A DNA stretch of 64,000 nt from Physcia stellaris. Its lineage: Eukaryota; Ascomycota; Lecanoromycetes; Caliciales; Physciaceae. The stretch covers positions 124,001-188,000 of the forward strand of contig JABSSW010000008.1 in NCBI GenBank assembly GCA_018902385.1. Reading direction: 5' to 3'. The notes below the pieces were generated by a model. The model saw only the letters and a program-made list of their open reading frames with translations. It searched no databases and had not been told where the DNA came from. This document shows positions 1 to 11,946 of this stretch, piece by piece (position 1 is the stretch's first letter; every line of letters begins with the position of its first letter). Both the position numbers and the translations under genes were made by a program.

Positions 1-1041
1 ACTCCCGGGACCACTGGGTGGGGAAAGGGTACCTGCAGCAGCGGTCACAGCACCAAGGCCCACCTTCGGCCTCTCCTCGCTGCTAGCAGGTGATGGTTCG
101 CCTCGATCATCGCTTGCAAGCGCCTCTCCACTTCTTATGTGTTTCAGGGACGGCTTCCCGGGTTTGCCTATACTTACTTTCCGCACTAATCCAGTATTCT
201 CGTCGTGATCACCAGCTCTCGACTGCCGACTACTGCTGTTTACACTGTCTTCATCCTCTTCGTCGATACCGTCATTGATATATGAATCAGGTGCTCCATC
301 TCCCCAGCTAGCAGGTATCACATGACTTGAGGCATATGAGTTGTGTGACTCGGATTGCTCTTCCGGAATAGGGGCGACATAGGAGTTTTGCGAGTAAAAC
401 GTGGCACCACCTTTTCGTGCCGAAGGCGGGGGTCCGAGGTTTCCGCTTCTTCGGGGCATTACCGGTGAAGTAATTTGAGGAGAGGCCATGGGGAAATCGG
501 GTATACTGCCGGCAGAAGATCCTGAAGATGTGGTCGTAGGTCTGCTGGAACCACTCGAGTACCGCTCCGAAAACCGATCGTGGGCTGGAGACGGCGTATG
601 ACCTTCATCCCACTGATTCTGCTGCGGCTGTTGATAGAATTGAGCACGCTGACTCGGATCAACCATGGAAGGAACCACGCTTGGCCTTGGTGGTCTTTGC
701 GGTGGAGGTCCTCGTCCAATCCCATTTACTCGCATCGGACTTGTGGAGGCCTGTCTCCCTTGATTGTCCCGTAGTATTGGATCCGAGGAATCGATTGGGA
801 ATTGGTTCATTGATGGTATTGGAGGCATTGGAGGTCGTTGGTCGCCGTGTGAAGGATCTTGTAGATACCGACGGCTGGTAGGGCTATTTCTTTGTGGACT
901 CCCTCGACTTGATAGGGACTCGGTCTGACTTGGATCAGGATCTATAGTGACTCTGGGCGGCCTCTCTTGAGCTGCTCTTTGCCTGGCTCGTTTGACGGAT
1001 CCTCCGGGCGATCTGCTGGGTGCCGTACTTGCGGAGTCCAT
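1..1041 (-). CDS. Ser/Pro-rich conserved fungal protein, N-terminal part
   Basis: The frame is open without a stop from the ATG at 1041 to the window edge, so this is the first 347 residues of a longer protein. It begins MDSASTAPSRSPGGSVKRAR and is rich in Ser, Pro, Gln and Arg, so probably disordered. The visible part ends with an acidic run (DEEDEDS), then a basic GLVRKVSIGKPGKPSLKHIR stretch and a Gly/Pro-rich segment. I recall similar basic motifs in uncharacterised fungal proteins, but I cannot name the family. No membrane segment or catalytic motif is visible in this part. The start is the first ATG in frame. The 3' end lies outside the window, so function is unknown. Confidence 0.7.
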   Translation of the reverse strand, partial: MDSASTAPSRSPGGSVKRARQRAAQERPPRVTIDPDPSQTESLSSRGSPQRNSPTSRRYLQDPSHGDQRPPMPPIPSMNQFPIDSSDPILRDNQGRQASTSPMRVNGIGRGPPPQRPPRPSVVPSMVDPSQRAQFYQQPQQNQWDEGHTPSPAHDRFSERYSSGSSRPTTTSSGSSAGSIPDFPMASPQITSPVMPRRSGNLGPPPSARKGGATFYSQNSYVAPIPEEQSESHNSYASSHVIPASWGDGAPDSYINDGIDEEDEDSVNSSSRQSRAGDHDENTGLVRKVSIGKPGKPSLKHIRSGEALASDDRGEPSPASSEERPKVGLGAVTAAAGTLSPPSGPGS

Positions 1042-3578
1042 GTCTGAATTTTAGTTGTCCTGACCGTTTGCGGTGGTTGTTGACGAAAATCGGAATTTCA
1101 GCATTTTGCAAAGACGTCCACTTGTCTGACTAGTCAAAGATATTGCGTCCTTCTGCTGCTATCAGGATCGATCGGTCTTGCGATCTGGTAACGTAGAACG
1201 AATTGAGTACAACGTTTAGGAGTGGTAATGAACGACTGTATAAAGAACGACTGGAAGGTGAATGAGCGACTGAGAAAGAACGAGCTCCCGATGTAGTATG
1301 TAGCAGAGCTATGCGAGCAATGTGTTGAATTTTTAAACCAGCCGTCTCTCCTGACAGGGTTGATAGGCGAAATTAATGCCTTGCGTTCATGAATACCAAG
1401 GGCTACCTCAGACGGAGAATTCTAAAATTGCCCATCAGTATATCATCTCAGTGACGTCTATCATTGACAAGGTTCGCAACGAAGAAGCCGTAGGGTCGAG
1501 TGTGATGATCCGGTGACATGCACGCTGTGCATCTTCTCCATGTTCTCTTGCATCAAGGACCGCGTTTCTCCAGTTTCAAAGCCCCTCAGTTTCAACGCAT
1601 AGCCGCGGGGTCCTGCAATCTATATTGCAGAGAAGACGTACCTCTAGTGAAATACACGTAGTGTTTGCGCCGAGATGCCGTGGTTCTCTCCTTGCGATCT
1701 TCGATGGCAAGTTGCGATGCAAGATGACGCTCTGGCGAGTCGCTATCTACTCGGCACGGAAGGTAGGGAGATAGCGAGAGGAAGCCGGCCTATCGAAGGG
1801 TTTTTCGTGATCTAAAGGAGCCTCAAGCTCGCGCTGTATGGTGGCGGATGGAAGTCGATAGACACGAAGGCCCGAGTCTGGCGAGGAATGATAGAGGGGG
1901 GGCAGAAATTGCGATGAAGAGAGAGTGTGAACAGGCCAGGTACTCAATTGGGCCGGCAAGAGGTCAGCGGCGACGGATGGGGCAGGATGAGGCACGAACA
2001 ACAGCGAGTGTAAGATGCGCGAGAGAGGCCGGACATGTGGTGTGCCCTTTTTTTACGCGTGGGGATTAGCGGCAATCGGGGGCTCACTCGGTTCACGATG
2101 CGGCCTGTGTAGAAAAATGGTCATTGGTGGTTGGCGACAGGGGAGGTTTAGATGAAGCCTTTGGCGTTGGCATTAGCAGCCCAGAACTCTGCAGCGTTTT
2201 TCGTTTCAATCGGCATATGGCTGGTTGATGGAAAAACACGGGAGAAAAAAGGGTTGGATATTTTAGGGATGGCGCTCGGGTAGCTCCATATGGCTCGCAT
2301 GGGTACCGAGTCCTCGGTTGACAAACTAAAACATCTCCACGCGAGCCAGCCAGAGAACTGGAATTCGATCGATGACGCCTCTGAGAGATAGCAAGACGAG
2401 AACTGTCCGACGCAGCGAGACTATGGATTTGACAAGCAGTTCCCAAGCAATGTCACTGCTTCCTCGACTTCTTCGGATTTGCATCGAATTTTCATCCAGT
2501 AGAGAAAATTCATCTGATCGTCAGGCAACTCGGTGCGGCTTGAAATTAAACCTGGTAGCGAGTTTCATGCCCATCATGCAATTTAATCTCCATCCCTTGC
2601 TCGGATCTGTTGCCGACACATGGGAGATTGGGAGAAGACAGCTTGTCCCCACATTTCCAACAGGCCGACCAACTGTCAGCCACGGTTCTGTTCAGACGCC
2701 CAGTCCGGGGCAGAAGAGCTATCATAAGAAATCGCCAAGTAGACAAGATCATCGCAAATCGATCCATGGCAGTAGACTGCAGACCTTCGCAGGCGCATGG
2801 TTTTGCATTGATCCTCTTGTCCTAAGCTCCTTCAAGCTTCAATCATGTGGTAGTCCTTCAAACTCCCAAGGACGCAAATGTATACCATATCTGGTGATGC
2901 AATCCCGGATCTCAATATATCCGCCTTCGTTGTCCATGCATTATGGCATAGACGGCATTGCGTCCTACTGAGGGAGTATCCAACAATCTCCCTTTCGACG
3001 CAAGGGGTTGCACTGGGCAGTATTGCTTCGCATTGCATAGATCTAAAGTTCTACTTCTGGTCAGCGCAATTAAGTACTGCGTACGGATATCGCGCCTGGA
3101 GAGGAAAGGGTCTGGCAACTGATTTCTCCAAAGTTAGAAGAGTCATGAACGAGAGGGAGAACAATTCCCGTTGAAGATCCTGGTAACGGCTCTTTTTTGA
3201 AAGATTGGGAGAGAGCTGTTGCTAAATCTTTAGTACAAATTCGGCTAACACCTGTAAATCGTCAAAGTCTTCGCAGATGAAGGTCACAAATATTGCCGTT
3301 CCTGCGGATCACCTACTTAGTGCTATGGTTTGGGAGTGGCAGGACCTGCCTCAAGTAGCAGGTATTCGAAGACCTTTGAGGAAACGCTCTTGCCCAACTG
3401 TAATGGTGTTCCCTTACTGCACCTTCCATTGCAGCGTATAGTTTCATTTCAAAGCCAAGATGGGTTTTCCTCTAGACAGCTTGTTCTGCCTGAATCTCCA
3501 GATTTTCCTACGCCTCCATCGCATCTCTCAATTGATCAAAACACATTGGTACTTCAGTAGTGATAATTTCCCTTTGTC
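1042..3578. other. Long gene-poor interval
   Basis: About 2.5 kb between the 5' end of the partial gene and the next gene. It contains one ATG-initiated open frame of 199 codons (2372-2971, + strand), but its composition looks random and no domain or plausible splice extension was seen. Nothing else supportable was found; it may hold the promoters of both flanking genes. Confidence 0.5.
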
Positions 3579-5090
3579 ATGGCAGAGCCCCAAACCCCCC
3601 GAACTGCTCCAAACAGCAGCAGAAAGCGAGCACCGTCCTCAGTCCTCTCCCGTTCTTCTGCCAGCGGAAGCCATGCGTCCAAAATGACAGCAATCTTCCG
3701 AGACGCCGCGATACCGCTCCAAAACCTAGCATCGCCGTCAAGTTCGTGGCAGTCAAACACGAAACGATCACGGATCCCGCTCTCGCAGGCCAGAAACATT
3801 CATTTCGGCAGCTTCTATTCGGAGAGCGTTCGAGAAGACGCACAGGCTGATGATCTTCCCGACGTTGAACTTCCCGAACATATGAGAAGCCCTATCAACA
3901 ACAGCAGCAGTTCTTTCATCTCTTACAGAAAAGCATCTACACCACCAGAAGTCCCGTGCGGCCTTCGATTCCCTCCCCTGCCATTCGGTGATTCTCCGCC
4001 CTCTCTACAGTCAGAGTCCGCCCCCGATAAGGAAGGCCGGCAAGTGTCTTACCCAAGCCTGGATGGATGGGCAGCACCGAGCTCTCTACCTCGGACAGCT
4101 ACCTATGATTCGCTAGACGAAGAGTGCCACTCCACTCACGGCGTCCCGCTCATATTACCAGTCCACCAGACACACAGCACCTCGAGTCCAAAATCCAGCG
4201 TCCACGCCTGGCTCGACAGCGTCCCAGCATCCTCCACCACCGAGCCATCAAGTCCCCACGACAGCAACCCACAATCCAAATCCCCCATCCCCAAAAGCTC
4301 CACCCCACCAACAATCCTCACCTCCTCGCCCAAGCGGCTCCCCTTAAAACCCCAAACCCCATCGCCAAACTCCAGCAACAAAGAGAACCACACCCCCAAA
4401 ACCCCCTCGTCCCCTTCCTACTCCCCTTCGTATTCTCCAACCCCAGTCCTCCAAACAACGCACTACCTCTCCGCCAACCTCGCCCGCTTCGGCGTCTCCC
4501 TGCCCTCGGCACCGGGCCCCAAGTCCCCAACCCCGGACCCGAGCACCCCATCTCCGCCCTCAAACCAGCGCTCCAGAGCCCCCTCTCCCTCCCCTCACCG
4601 CGTGCGCTCCGGCTATCTCAGCCAACCCCCGAAACGCCAACGGGCTCGCACGGTCTCGAACAGCGACGGTGGGCGCGCGATTCCGATCCTGGAGTCGAGA
4701 CCCACGTTCACGATCTACGAAGATGAACATGGAGGGGAAGATACTGTGCGACTCAGTCCGGGGGTGGAGACGTATCGGAAGGGGAAAGGAACGAAGCGGG
4801 AACGGTGCGTGAGTTATTGGGATGAAGATATTCTTGGACGGGGTACTGCGGCGAGTGATGGGGGGGAGGAAGTGGGAGGGCGGTTGGAGATGGTGGAGAT
4901 GAGGAATGGGAAGGTTGTGTTGCGGGAGAGGGTCGTTGAGGTGGATATCGTACAGAGGGTGGAGGAAGAGGGAAAGGGAAAGGGAAAGGGGGAGAGGGGC
5001 TTGGATGGAGATGAGGAGGGGGAGAGGGGGAGGGAGAGACGACTGGAGTTTATGGTTGGGAAGAGGGGAGGGGGTTTGATTGATGGATGA
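3579..5090 (+). CDS. Disordered Ser/Pro-rich hypothetical protein, 503 aa
   Basis: Single-exon frame starting MAEPQTPRTA with a good start context (GTC-ATG-G). Residues 1-370 are dominated by Ser, Pro, Thr and Lys, with repeated S-P and T-P dipeptides, potential proline-directed kinase sites. The C-terminal 130 residues change character: they include a VSYWDEDILGRG stretch, then a Val/Glu/Arg-rich segment, then a Gly/Lys/Glu-rich tail from GA-rich DNA. No enzyme motif, signal peptide or membrane segment is visible. Codon use shifts from C-rich to G-rich along the gene. I do not recognise the family; the length and absence of stops in a biased frame support a real, fast-evolving gene. Confidence 0.6.
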   Translation: MAEPQTPRTAPNSSRKRAPSSVLSRSSASGSHASKMTAIFRDAAIPLQNLASPSSSWQSNTKRSRIPLSQARNIHFGSFYSESVREDAQADDLPDVELPEHMRSPINNSSSSFISYRKASTPPEVPCGLRFPPLPFGDSPPSLQSESAPDKEGRQVSYPSLDGWAAPSSLPRTATYDSLDEECHSTHGVPLILPVHQTHSTSSPKSSVHAWLDSVPASSTTEPSSPHDSNPQSKSPIPKSSTPPTILTSSPKRLPLKPQTPSPNSSNKENHTPKTPSSPSYSPSYSPTPVLQTTHYLSANLARFGVSLPSAPGPKSPTPDPSTPSPPSNQRSRAPSPSPHRVRSGYLSQPPKRQRARTVSNSDGGRAIPILESRPTFTIYEDEHGGEDTVRLSPGVETYRKGKGTKRERCVSYWDEDILGRGTAASDGGEEVGGRLEMVEMRNGKVVLRERVVEVDIVQRVEEEGKGKGKGERGLDGDEEGERGRERRLEFMVGKRGGGLIDG

Positions 5091-6348
5091 TGTGTAGATT
5101 GGAAGGTATGAACTCGATTGGGAGTCCGAAGAGTGCCTGGCGTTGATGCTGGGGATTGTTGGTTTCGCTAGGGTTATGATAGAGAGTATCCGTAATTCAT
5201 GTTAAGAGGGACCCGTTATTGAGTCCTTCTATTGGTCAACATTTCAAGCAATTCTCAATCGACTGGATATAATGAGGCGTTTAAGTTTTTGTGTGCTTTA
5301 GAAGAGGCTAAATACTAAACTTGATGTTTAGGTAAAGGGCTAACGAAGGTAGGTATTCGTCTCATGGCCCCTACCTATTTCGCTCATCACGTCCGGTTCA
5401 TGCTATGGCCACCCTACGAGTCCTCACAGAATAAGGCAGGAAAAGAGCACTTCAGGGGGAAAGAGAGGGGTTGCCCTTCCCTTGCTTTTCCATGGATGAT
5501 GTGCTGGGAGGGGTGGGTTGGTACGGTACCTTTCTTAGGATTGGGATCGGAGAGCTGGGTTGAGAGGATTTGGTCCGGGGGAAAAGGTGGATAAAATGGA
5601 GTGTGATAGAAGATCGCCGGGGAGGTAGAACTCTGTTGAAGTGCATCAGGGATTCCGTCGCTGGGTTGGGCGGCGGATATGCACTCGTTGTTTGGAGGCA
5701 TAGATCGAGAAAGGTTTAATGGCCATCAAGGGGATTCCTGTTGGAGAGTGCGGAGTGTTAGATTCTTGGAGCGCCATGCACTATTCTCGACATCTCATTC
5801 ACGGGAGCGATCAGCAGAGCAACTCCACGAAGTATCAACGGTATTATAGGAGTCCTTGTTCAACGATCAAAAGCTCAAGACATGCCACTCATGTGCTCAC
5901 ACGCTGATCCTCCATGCCGATATTAGCCTCCACACTAGTATGTAGCGCTAACCACCGTTTTTCGCTCAAACGCAGCATTAAAAGTAAGCCCACTCAAGCT
6001 CAGTGGAAGAAAGTAGAGGATAGTCCGTGAATGCTCCTCGCTAAGATCGATGGACGTCCAGTCGAAGTTTGTGCAGTTTTGTAGCTCGGTACGAGAAGGA
6101 AATAAAAATCCAAACGCACAAGGAAATAAAAGAGAAATGCAATCGTTCGCGTTAGATGTCGTATGCAGCAGTTGAATGGTCTGTCGATGTGATCTCGTTG
6201 CCGAGCCTTTGTATACCGTCGTAAAAGTTGTACTTAAGTAGAGCGTCCAGTCATGATTACTATTCGTCAGTTTCGCTAGGGGCCTCCTTTTATGTTGTAT
6301 GTTACTAGTGGCTAAAGTCGAAAGGATGAGATGCTTCTTCCTGTATCG
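5091..6348. other. Intergenic, no gene seen
   Basis: About 1.26 kb between a plus-strand and a minus-strand gene, so it should hold the 3' ends of both. Short open frames on both strands around 5360-5900 lack domains, consistent codon bias or splice partners. Nothing further can be supported. Confidence 0.5.
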
Positions 6349-8036
6349 TCAGGAGCTACGTCTGCTTTGTGGTGCCAGATCTCGGCCAGCTCTATACTCC
6401 GAGCCTGGCTCCCACAGCTGGGGTTGAAAGTCCTCGTTCATGTAATGTGCAGTGTCCGCGCCCGCCCTAGGGGTTTTGTTAGCCAATAACACGATTCTCG
6501 TGGGCAAGCTTACGCCAACATTGCATCTGTTTGGCAAGGCTCTTGAGCAGCCGTCCTCAATTGCTGATACCCTTCATAGAGCTGGAACTTCGAATGTCTG
6601 AAGCTATCCTGAGCGGGGGTCTCAGCCGGAGACTGTATGGAAGGCGATGGCACTGATGGGGATTGAATGGCGGTGTAATTAGAAACAGCGAATGGAGCCG
6701 AAGTGGCTTGCGGTAATTGTAGCCGAGGGGAGGCGAAGGTGTTGGTGTGGTAGATGTCGCTTGAGTATGTGGTCGGGATTGTTGGAAGGCCTCCTGAGGA
6801 AAGTCCAGAAGAGGATATGCCAGAAGTTGATAAGCCGGGAATATAAAACTGGTCAAGGTCAAGTCCGTGATGGGAGTACAGCAGATTTGAAGTTGAGAAT
6901 GCTGGAGCATACGACACATGGTGAACCTGTCGGTCGACTGGTATGACTGGTATAACTGGTAGGTCACCGATCTTGTACAAAATGTCGTAGTGGCCTCTGC
7001 ACAATATGAGTATAGTCTTTACTCATAAACTTATGGTACGTACGGTCTGTATAGCAGTCGAATGGTTGGCATCGTGGCATACCCTACATCCTCGCCCGCC
7101 CACGAGATTGTGTTGGCCTCATCACTCGCACTTCGATCCAAGTAGGTCACTTCTACGTTGATGCCAGCAGGTTGAATAACCGCATCAAGTAACGCTTGCA
7201 GGCCAAGATTTTCGATCTCGACTTGATAAGGCTCGATTTTAGTTTTGCAATACTCGTCAATGGTGGTGTCAAGGAGGAAACCCTGATAATGCTGGTGGTT
7301 TCCCTCATCCAGGCACTAGTAATGAGCTGTATTGGTGTCAGAGTGTTCATTCTGTATCATGTCAGCGAAAGATAGTGGTGTACTCACCCTGAAATGTGTG
7401 ATGATGGAACCGGTGATGCCAGCATCGTTGAAGCTCGCCAAAAGCATAGCCCCATCGTCGAGGCATGGCAAATCTACCCTGGTGCGTTCCAGTAGATCGA
7501 ACGTCTCCTGAACGAAATCTTCGTAAAGGGAAGGATCATGTCCGGCAGCATTGAGCAAATTGTTGAGCGACTTGAGCCTGGCTATCTCGGACTGTATTCG
7601 GAGAGGGTCTTCAGCTCGCAACAGGGCTTCAAAGTAGCCATAGGCAAGAGCTTGCTAGATGTTCAGCGACGCGGGGACAAGAACGCAATATGAGGTGGTT
7701 CATACCTCTCCAACCGCAATTACCGTCTCCTCTCACGGTCCGACAATGGGAGTACTTCTCAGGCAATCTCTGCAGGGCATTAGCGTTATTCGACTTGCTT
7801 CAACACGAATGCATTGTCTTGCATGAACGTACTGTAGTCTTGTGGACATAGATTGGATCTGCTTGAGCATATTCTGCTGTTATTGCTTGGGTCGACTGAA
7901 GGTGGCTAACGAGGTCACCCTACAGAGAATATCAGACGGTACGTTGGGATTCTCCGGGAGGCTCATTCACCTGAGCGTCAGGCACATAGTCGTTGGACAA
8001 TCGCTGAAGGTGTGCCATCTCCTCTTCGGAAGGCAT
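6349..8036 (-). CDS. Otubain-type ubiquitin thioesterase (peptidase C65)
   Basis: Cysteine deubiquitinase of the OTU superfamily. Seven exons can be joined: 7971-8036, 7833-7919, 7706-7769, 7388-7650, about 7044-7315, 6514-6996 and 6349-6466. The catalytic signature GDGNCGWRALAYGYFEALL spans the exon 3/4 junction. The catalytic His is in GHYDILYK at the start of exon 6, and YLDRS and IRLLYRP precede it. A Ser/Pro-rich tail follows, ending in a spliced FQPQLWEPGSEY segment that I recall as conserved in fungal homologues. At exon 5 the family-like LITSAWMR is encoded from an acceptor at 7326 but in a frame that does not join the rest. An acceptor 11 nt downstream (7315) keeps the frame and replaces that segment. 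The N-terminus is uncertain: coding continues upstream of the chosen ATG as LEEERSEGLKKLFYV before a stop, so another 5' exon may exist. Confidence 0.85.
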
Positions 8037-9781
8037 GACGTAGAACAGCTTTTTGAGGCCTTCAGACCTCTCCTCCTCGAGCGGATATCACGTTTCGGGA
8101 GTAGGACGTTGGGGATGTTGCCAATCGCAGGCAAGGCTTGAAGTGACAGGCGGTCGTATCGTATTATCGATAATGATAGGATATGACGGTGCTTTGCGTA
8201 AATTCATTCCCAGGCTTCTTATGGACATCCACATGTACACAATTCACTCGGTAGCTTTCCGATGAATCTACGAATCGATATGGTTCACACAACGCCGATC
8301 GTCAAACCGCCTTAGCCTGAAGAAGCAACGGGAGATGAGAGCAAAGATCAGAGCCTCGGAGAATTAATGATCAGGCAGATGCATCTGTCAGTCGTGTGGA
8401 CGCCGGCGCACGCGGATGCCCGCTCAGACCTTTTTCTGACGACTTCCTCCCGCCTGCTAATGCATGGAACCGGGCAGACCAGCTGAATAATCGATGAAGA
8501 CGGTATAGGCCTTAGCACGCGGGTTGACAACTGAAGAGTGGTTCGTCGGTAGCCGTGGGCCGGGGGAATTTGTGATGAAAAGCGATGAGTTTGCTGGCAA
8601 GCGTGGCGATAGAGTTCGTCGATCCAAGACTGACGCCGAACAGGTACGCTTTGTTCCTACACCTATCCCGATATCCTCGCAGTTCTGACGCCGGAAATGC
8701 AGCTGGTCGTGCCGCGAGATACCCATCAACCGATCTAATGGACGCGTGGAAAAACTTGGTACAGCATCGGTACAACTATGAAGCTGGACGACTTCGTTTG
8801 TGGGGAAGCCGTTGCGTACAGGCACACTGCAGCCGATCGGGCTTTATTGGCTTACGTGTGGGGAGCTTTGGCCGTGGCAGCCAATCATGCGCGACGAAAA
8901 CAAAAGCCTTGGATCCTCCATCTATCCAACTAGCTCTTGGGGTCCTGGGGCCATCATGGCAGGTGTGGCAGACGTTGAGTTGAGGGTGATCTCGATGCAG
9001 ATGCAGAATAAGCTGTCCCATTGCAGACGATCATGGCAAGCCACAAATCTATCGGGCAGCCCACGAAATGGAGTCCTGTTTAGGTTCAGGAACGATTATC
9101 TCAATGTGTGTAAGAAGTATGAATTGGCTCTCTGAAGCCGGGTGACTATCCATGCCACACGCAACTGCCATCACTCCCGCATGCGCACGATCTGCATTAC
9201 TTGTTTCCATACAACAGGGGCAGAGAGTTCCCTCCCAGAGCCTACTGGCGCTACGCAGACTGGAGGCTGGACATACCTACATATTCGGACGGCACTGAGC
9301 GATTCTTCAGGCGCAAGGTGTTCGCCCGGGATGCACTCATCCCTACTACCCTACATGCGCTGGCGTGTTTGTGGGTGCTCTAAACCACACATTCGCCATC
9401 TCAGTACCACTCGAGGCGAACCCTCCTGAGATACCTATTGCCAGCTGTGAAAATAACCTTCTGGCCGCCGCCCATGCATCCGAAACCATGAGCACGGAAG
9501 CCCGCATTGACCTTCCATCGCCGGTATCATCGGAACGAAGCGAGTGCTATTCCATCAGAGCCCACTAGATCCTACGTTCTGCTCTCATTAGCCCACAGGG
9601 TCCGTTACAGGCACATCGAGATGCGGAGAAATAGCAGGGAATGCTCGGGAGGCGGGAAGACTAACATTATTGCTTTTCGAATTTAGAGCAACGCACTGAC
9701 TGCAGCTCCTTGTGAGCCTCGCTTCGAGGATATGAAGACTCTCGCTGGTTTGCTATCAACAATGTGATTGATATCGCTGTG
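8037..9781. other. Unassigned interval with coding-like fragments
   Basis: About 1.75 kb between the otubain start and the CSN2 stop. Plus-strand fragments read like protein: an ATG-started 52-codon frame near 8779 with DFVCGEAVAYRH and LLAYVWGALAVAANHARRK, a frame at about 9185-9383 with HDLHYLFPYNRGREFPP and WRYADWRLDIPTYSDG, and a frame at 9365-9568 with SVPLEANPPEIPIAS. I could not join them with credible splice sites or recognise a family. This may be a multi-exon gene, a decayed gene or chance. Confidence 0.3.
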
Positions 9782-11553
9782 TCACTTGGTCCCCAGCGGC
9801 ATTCGTGGTCCAGGGGCGGCCATTTTCTTCCCCCCACCACCTTTTCGCTTGCCAGGCACACCCTGTGCGTGAGATCCAACCTGTGGCGCACTGCCTTCTG
9901 CGCTCATTCCCTGTATGAACGAGCTGGTAGTGGGACCGATTGATTGCGATTCGTCGACCTTGAAGCCATCGCCCTCGTTCAACACGGTCTGCCACAGTGA
10001 GCCAAGAGCCGAGCTCCACTGTTGCATGGAATGCGTCCGGTCAACGTCGGCATTGCTCTCGACTTCCACCGTGCCGTTCTCTTGGTTGATTTTGCCTTTA
10101 AGCTTCCGATCGACGATCAGAAACCCAACAATATCTTGAACTTCGGCCGTGGAAATCTTGAGCTGTTTGGCAATGAAAGCCAAAGTGAATCGCGTGTACG
10201 GAGCAATGAGCTTGAGGACCCCTTTGGTGCGCATATTGCGAGTGACTTCATCAATGTTTTCCGCAATGAAGGGATCGGCAAGCATATCTTTATTGTTTTG
10301 CAGAACCGACTCGTATCGATGAATGTCGTCACGCTGATAGGCATCAACTAGATCCGTCATGGCGGAGATCCGAGGGTCATTCTTGTAAGGTTTGGTCTCT
10401 TGGGAGTCGAAAGGATTGATGTTGGATTTCATCAGCATGGTGGTCAGCACCAAGTACTTCAAAACCTGGATACGTTGCAGGGATCCGGCCTCATCGTAGT
10501 TACGGAAAGATTCGAAAAAGTCGATCTGTGCCTCCTTCCAGTTTTCTATTCAAGATGAGTACAATGCATGCGGTGCGAACTCCAAGACTCACCTTCGGAC
10601 ATATGCATCTTACCCCCACATTCTCGAATGATGCCCATGATTTTTGGGTGAGGAACCGCTGATCGTACCCTGAGTGCACGTTGGTAAAGGGCCTGCCCAC
10701 AATCAGTAACTTGTGTGCCTCCATCTGTGTATCTGGAGGTCCTTTCACCTTCAATCGCTTGTTGTTTCGTGTCTCGGCATACATTTGAATTTCTAGGGCG
10801 TAAATTTCTAAGGCGTAGGTGCCTTTGCTGGGATCATCGGAACCGTCCTCTCGCTGGCACGCTTTGTGCAAGTCTCGAACCTTCTTTACTAATTGTGTGT
10901 ATTCTCGCCTATCCAGCCACAACCGAGCAAGCTTGATGTTGGTCTTCAACCACAGTCTCTCGTTGTTCGTGCTTTGGAAAGATTCCAGAGTCTTCGAGTA
11001 GAATTGCTCCATACAGTGGTACGCACTCTCGTCATCCGCGCCTTTCTCTATGAAGTCCAGCATGTTGTTGATGGATTTCTCGGAGTAATTCCGGGTAACC
11101 GCCGATCTAACGTACGTGAGAAGCTCTTTGTAATGTTCCACGGCCTATAAGATCGATAAGCGAGCATCTTACGAAGTGGGTTGTCACTCCATCTACCTTG
11201 TCATAACGGCCGAGCTTGAATTCTAACTTGATAGCCTGCTTCAGACCTTTGAAACCCCTGCCAATCATAAGCTCGTGTAAACCGATGAGCCTCCCAAAGT
11301 TCAGTACCAGTCACCTTTTTCCTCCTCCATTGCCGGCATGCCCAGGAATTCATCAATAGCTTCTTCAGGATTGTCCACTTTCATTTGTTTGGCGTTGTAA
11401 TATTTGTTCTCGATACCGACATCGCCAGTCTCTTCATCATCATCGTCTTCGTATTCGAAATCATATCTACGCCAACTCAATTAGTGTTCAACAATAAGAG
11501 AAAGGGACTTACTGCTCTTGGTCAGAGTCTTGCATAAAATCATCGTCAGACAT
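9782..11553 (-). CDS. csn2: COP9 signalosome subunit 2 (CSN2)
   Basis: Scaffold subunit of the COP9 signalosome, which removes Nedd8 from cullin ubiquitin ligases. The protein starts [14 protein letters not shown], continues with an acidic stretch, then TPR-like helical repeats. Diagnostic segments are [60 protein letters not shown] and [20 protein letters not shown]. The PCI domain lies near the end ([27 protein letters not shown]). A Gly/Pro/Lys-rich tail after that is variable in fungi. At least five short introns keep the frame throughout, including one whose donor is GTACTG after EKGDW. The repeat [10 protein letters not shown] is a small local oddity. It is divergent from cwc25 with 393 bp between start codons. 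Confidence 0.93.
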
Positions 11554-11946
11554 CGTTGGTGTCCGAGGGTGTGTGGAGAAAGTTCAGTGGTAGCTTAGAT
11601 CTTTTGGGAAGGGTAGGTCTTCTTCCGATCTGAGCAAAATGGAAGAGAAAAAGGATTGAATCAGTAGGTTCTGTAGGAGCATTTGATAGTGGCATATGCC
11701 GTGGTGTAAGGCTGAACCACGGATTAAAGTGATGCCGCCCCGTTCCGCAATCCGCACCGCCAAGCCCGCCTCGCTCGAGCCTCCAGCTAGCTGTCTGTCT
11801 CCCTGTGTTATCAGACTCCTGTGATTCATATGTTGTCAGCGGTAGCGAAGTGTCAAACTACTGGTCGGCCTCTGGTGATCTTCTATTCTATCTCTAAACG
11901 CTGGGCTCCATTTGTCCGTGTCTTCCAACAAGAAACAACCGTCACC
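11554..11946. promoter_or_regulatory. Shared 5' region of csn2 and cwc25
   Basis: The 393 bp between two divergent start codons must contain both promoters and 5' leaders. An in-frame extension of cwc25 upstream of its chosen ATG also lies here. No clear TATA box was identified. Confidence 0.5.

Noticed and set aside
2372-2971. 199-codon ORF on the plus strand in the first large gap
   Set aside because: It starts with ATG but has random-looking composition, no domain, no hydrophobic pattern and no splice partner; overlapping frames on the other strand are nearly as long.
4124-4726. 200-codon frame inside the 503-codon gene
   Set aside because: Shadow frame in C-rich sequence; the longer frame has the better start and continuous bias.
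11821-11946. Upstream in-frame extension of cwc25
   Set aside because: The family start MGGDLNLKKSWHP with ideal context lies at 11947; the extension is not conserved-looking.
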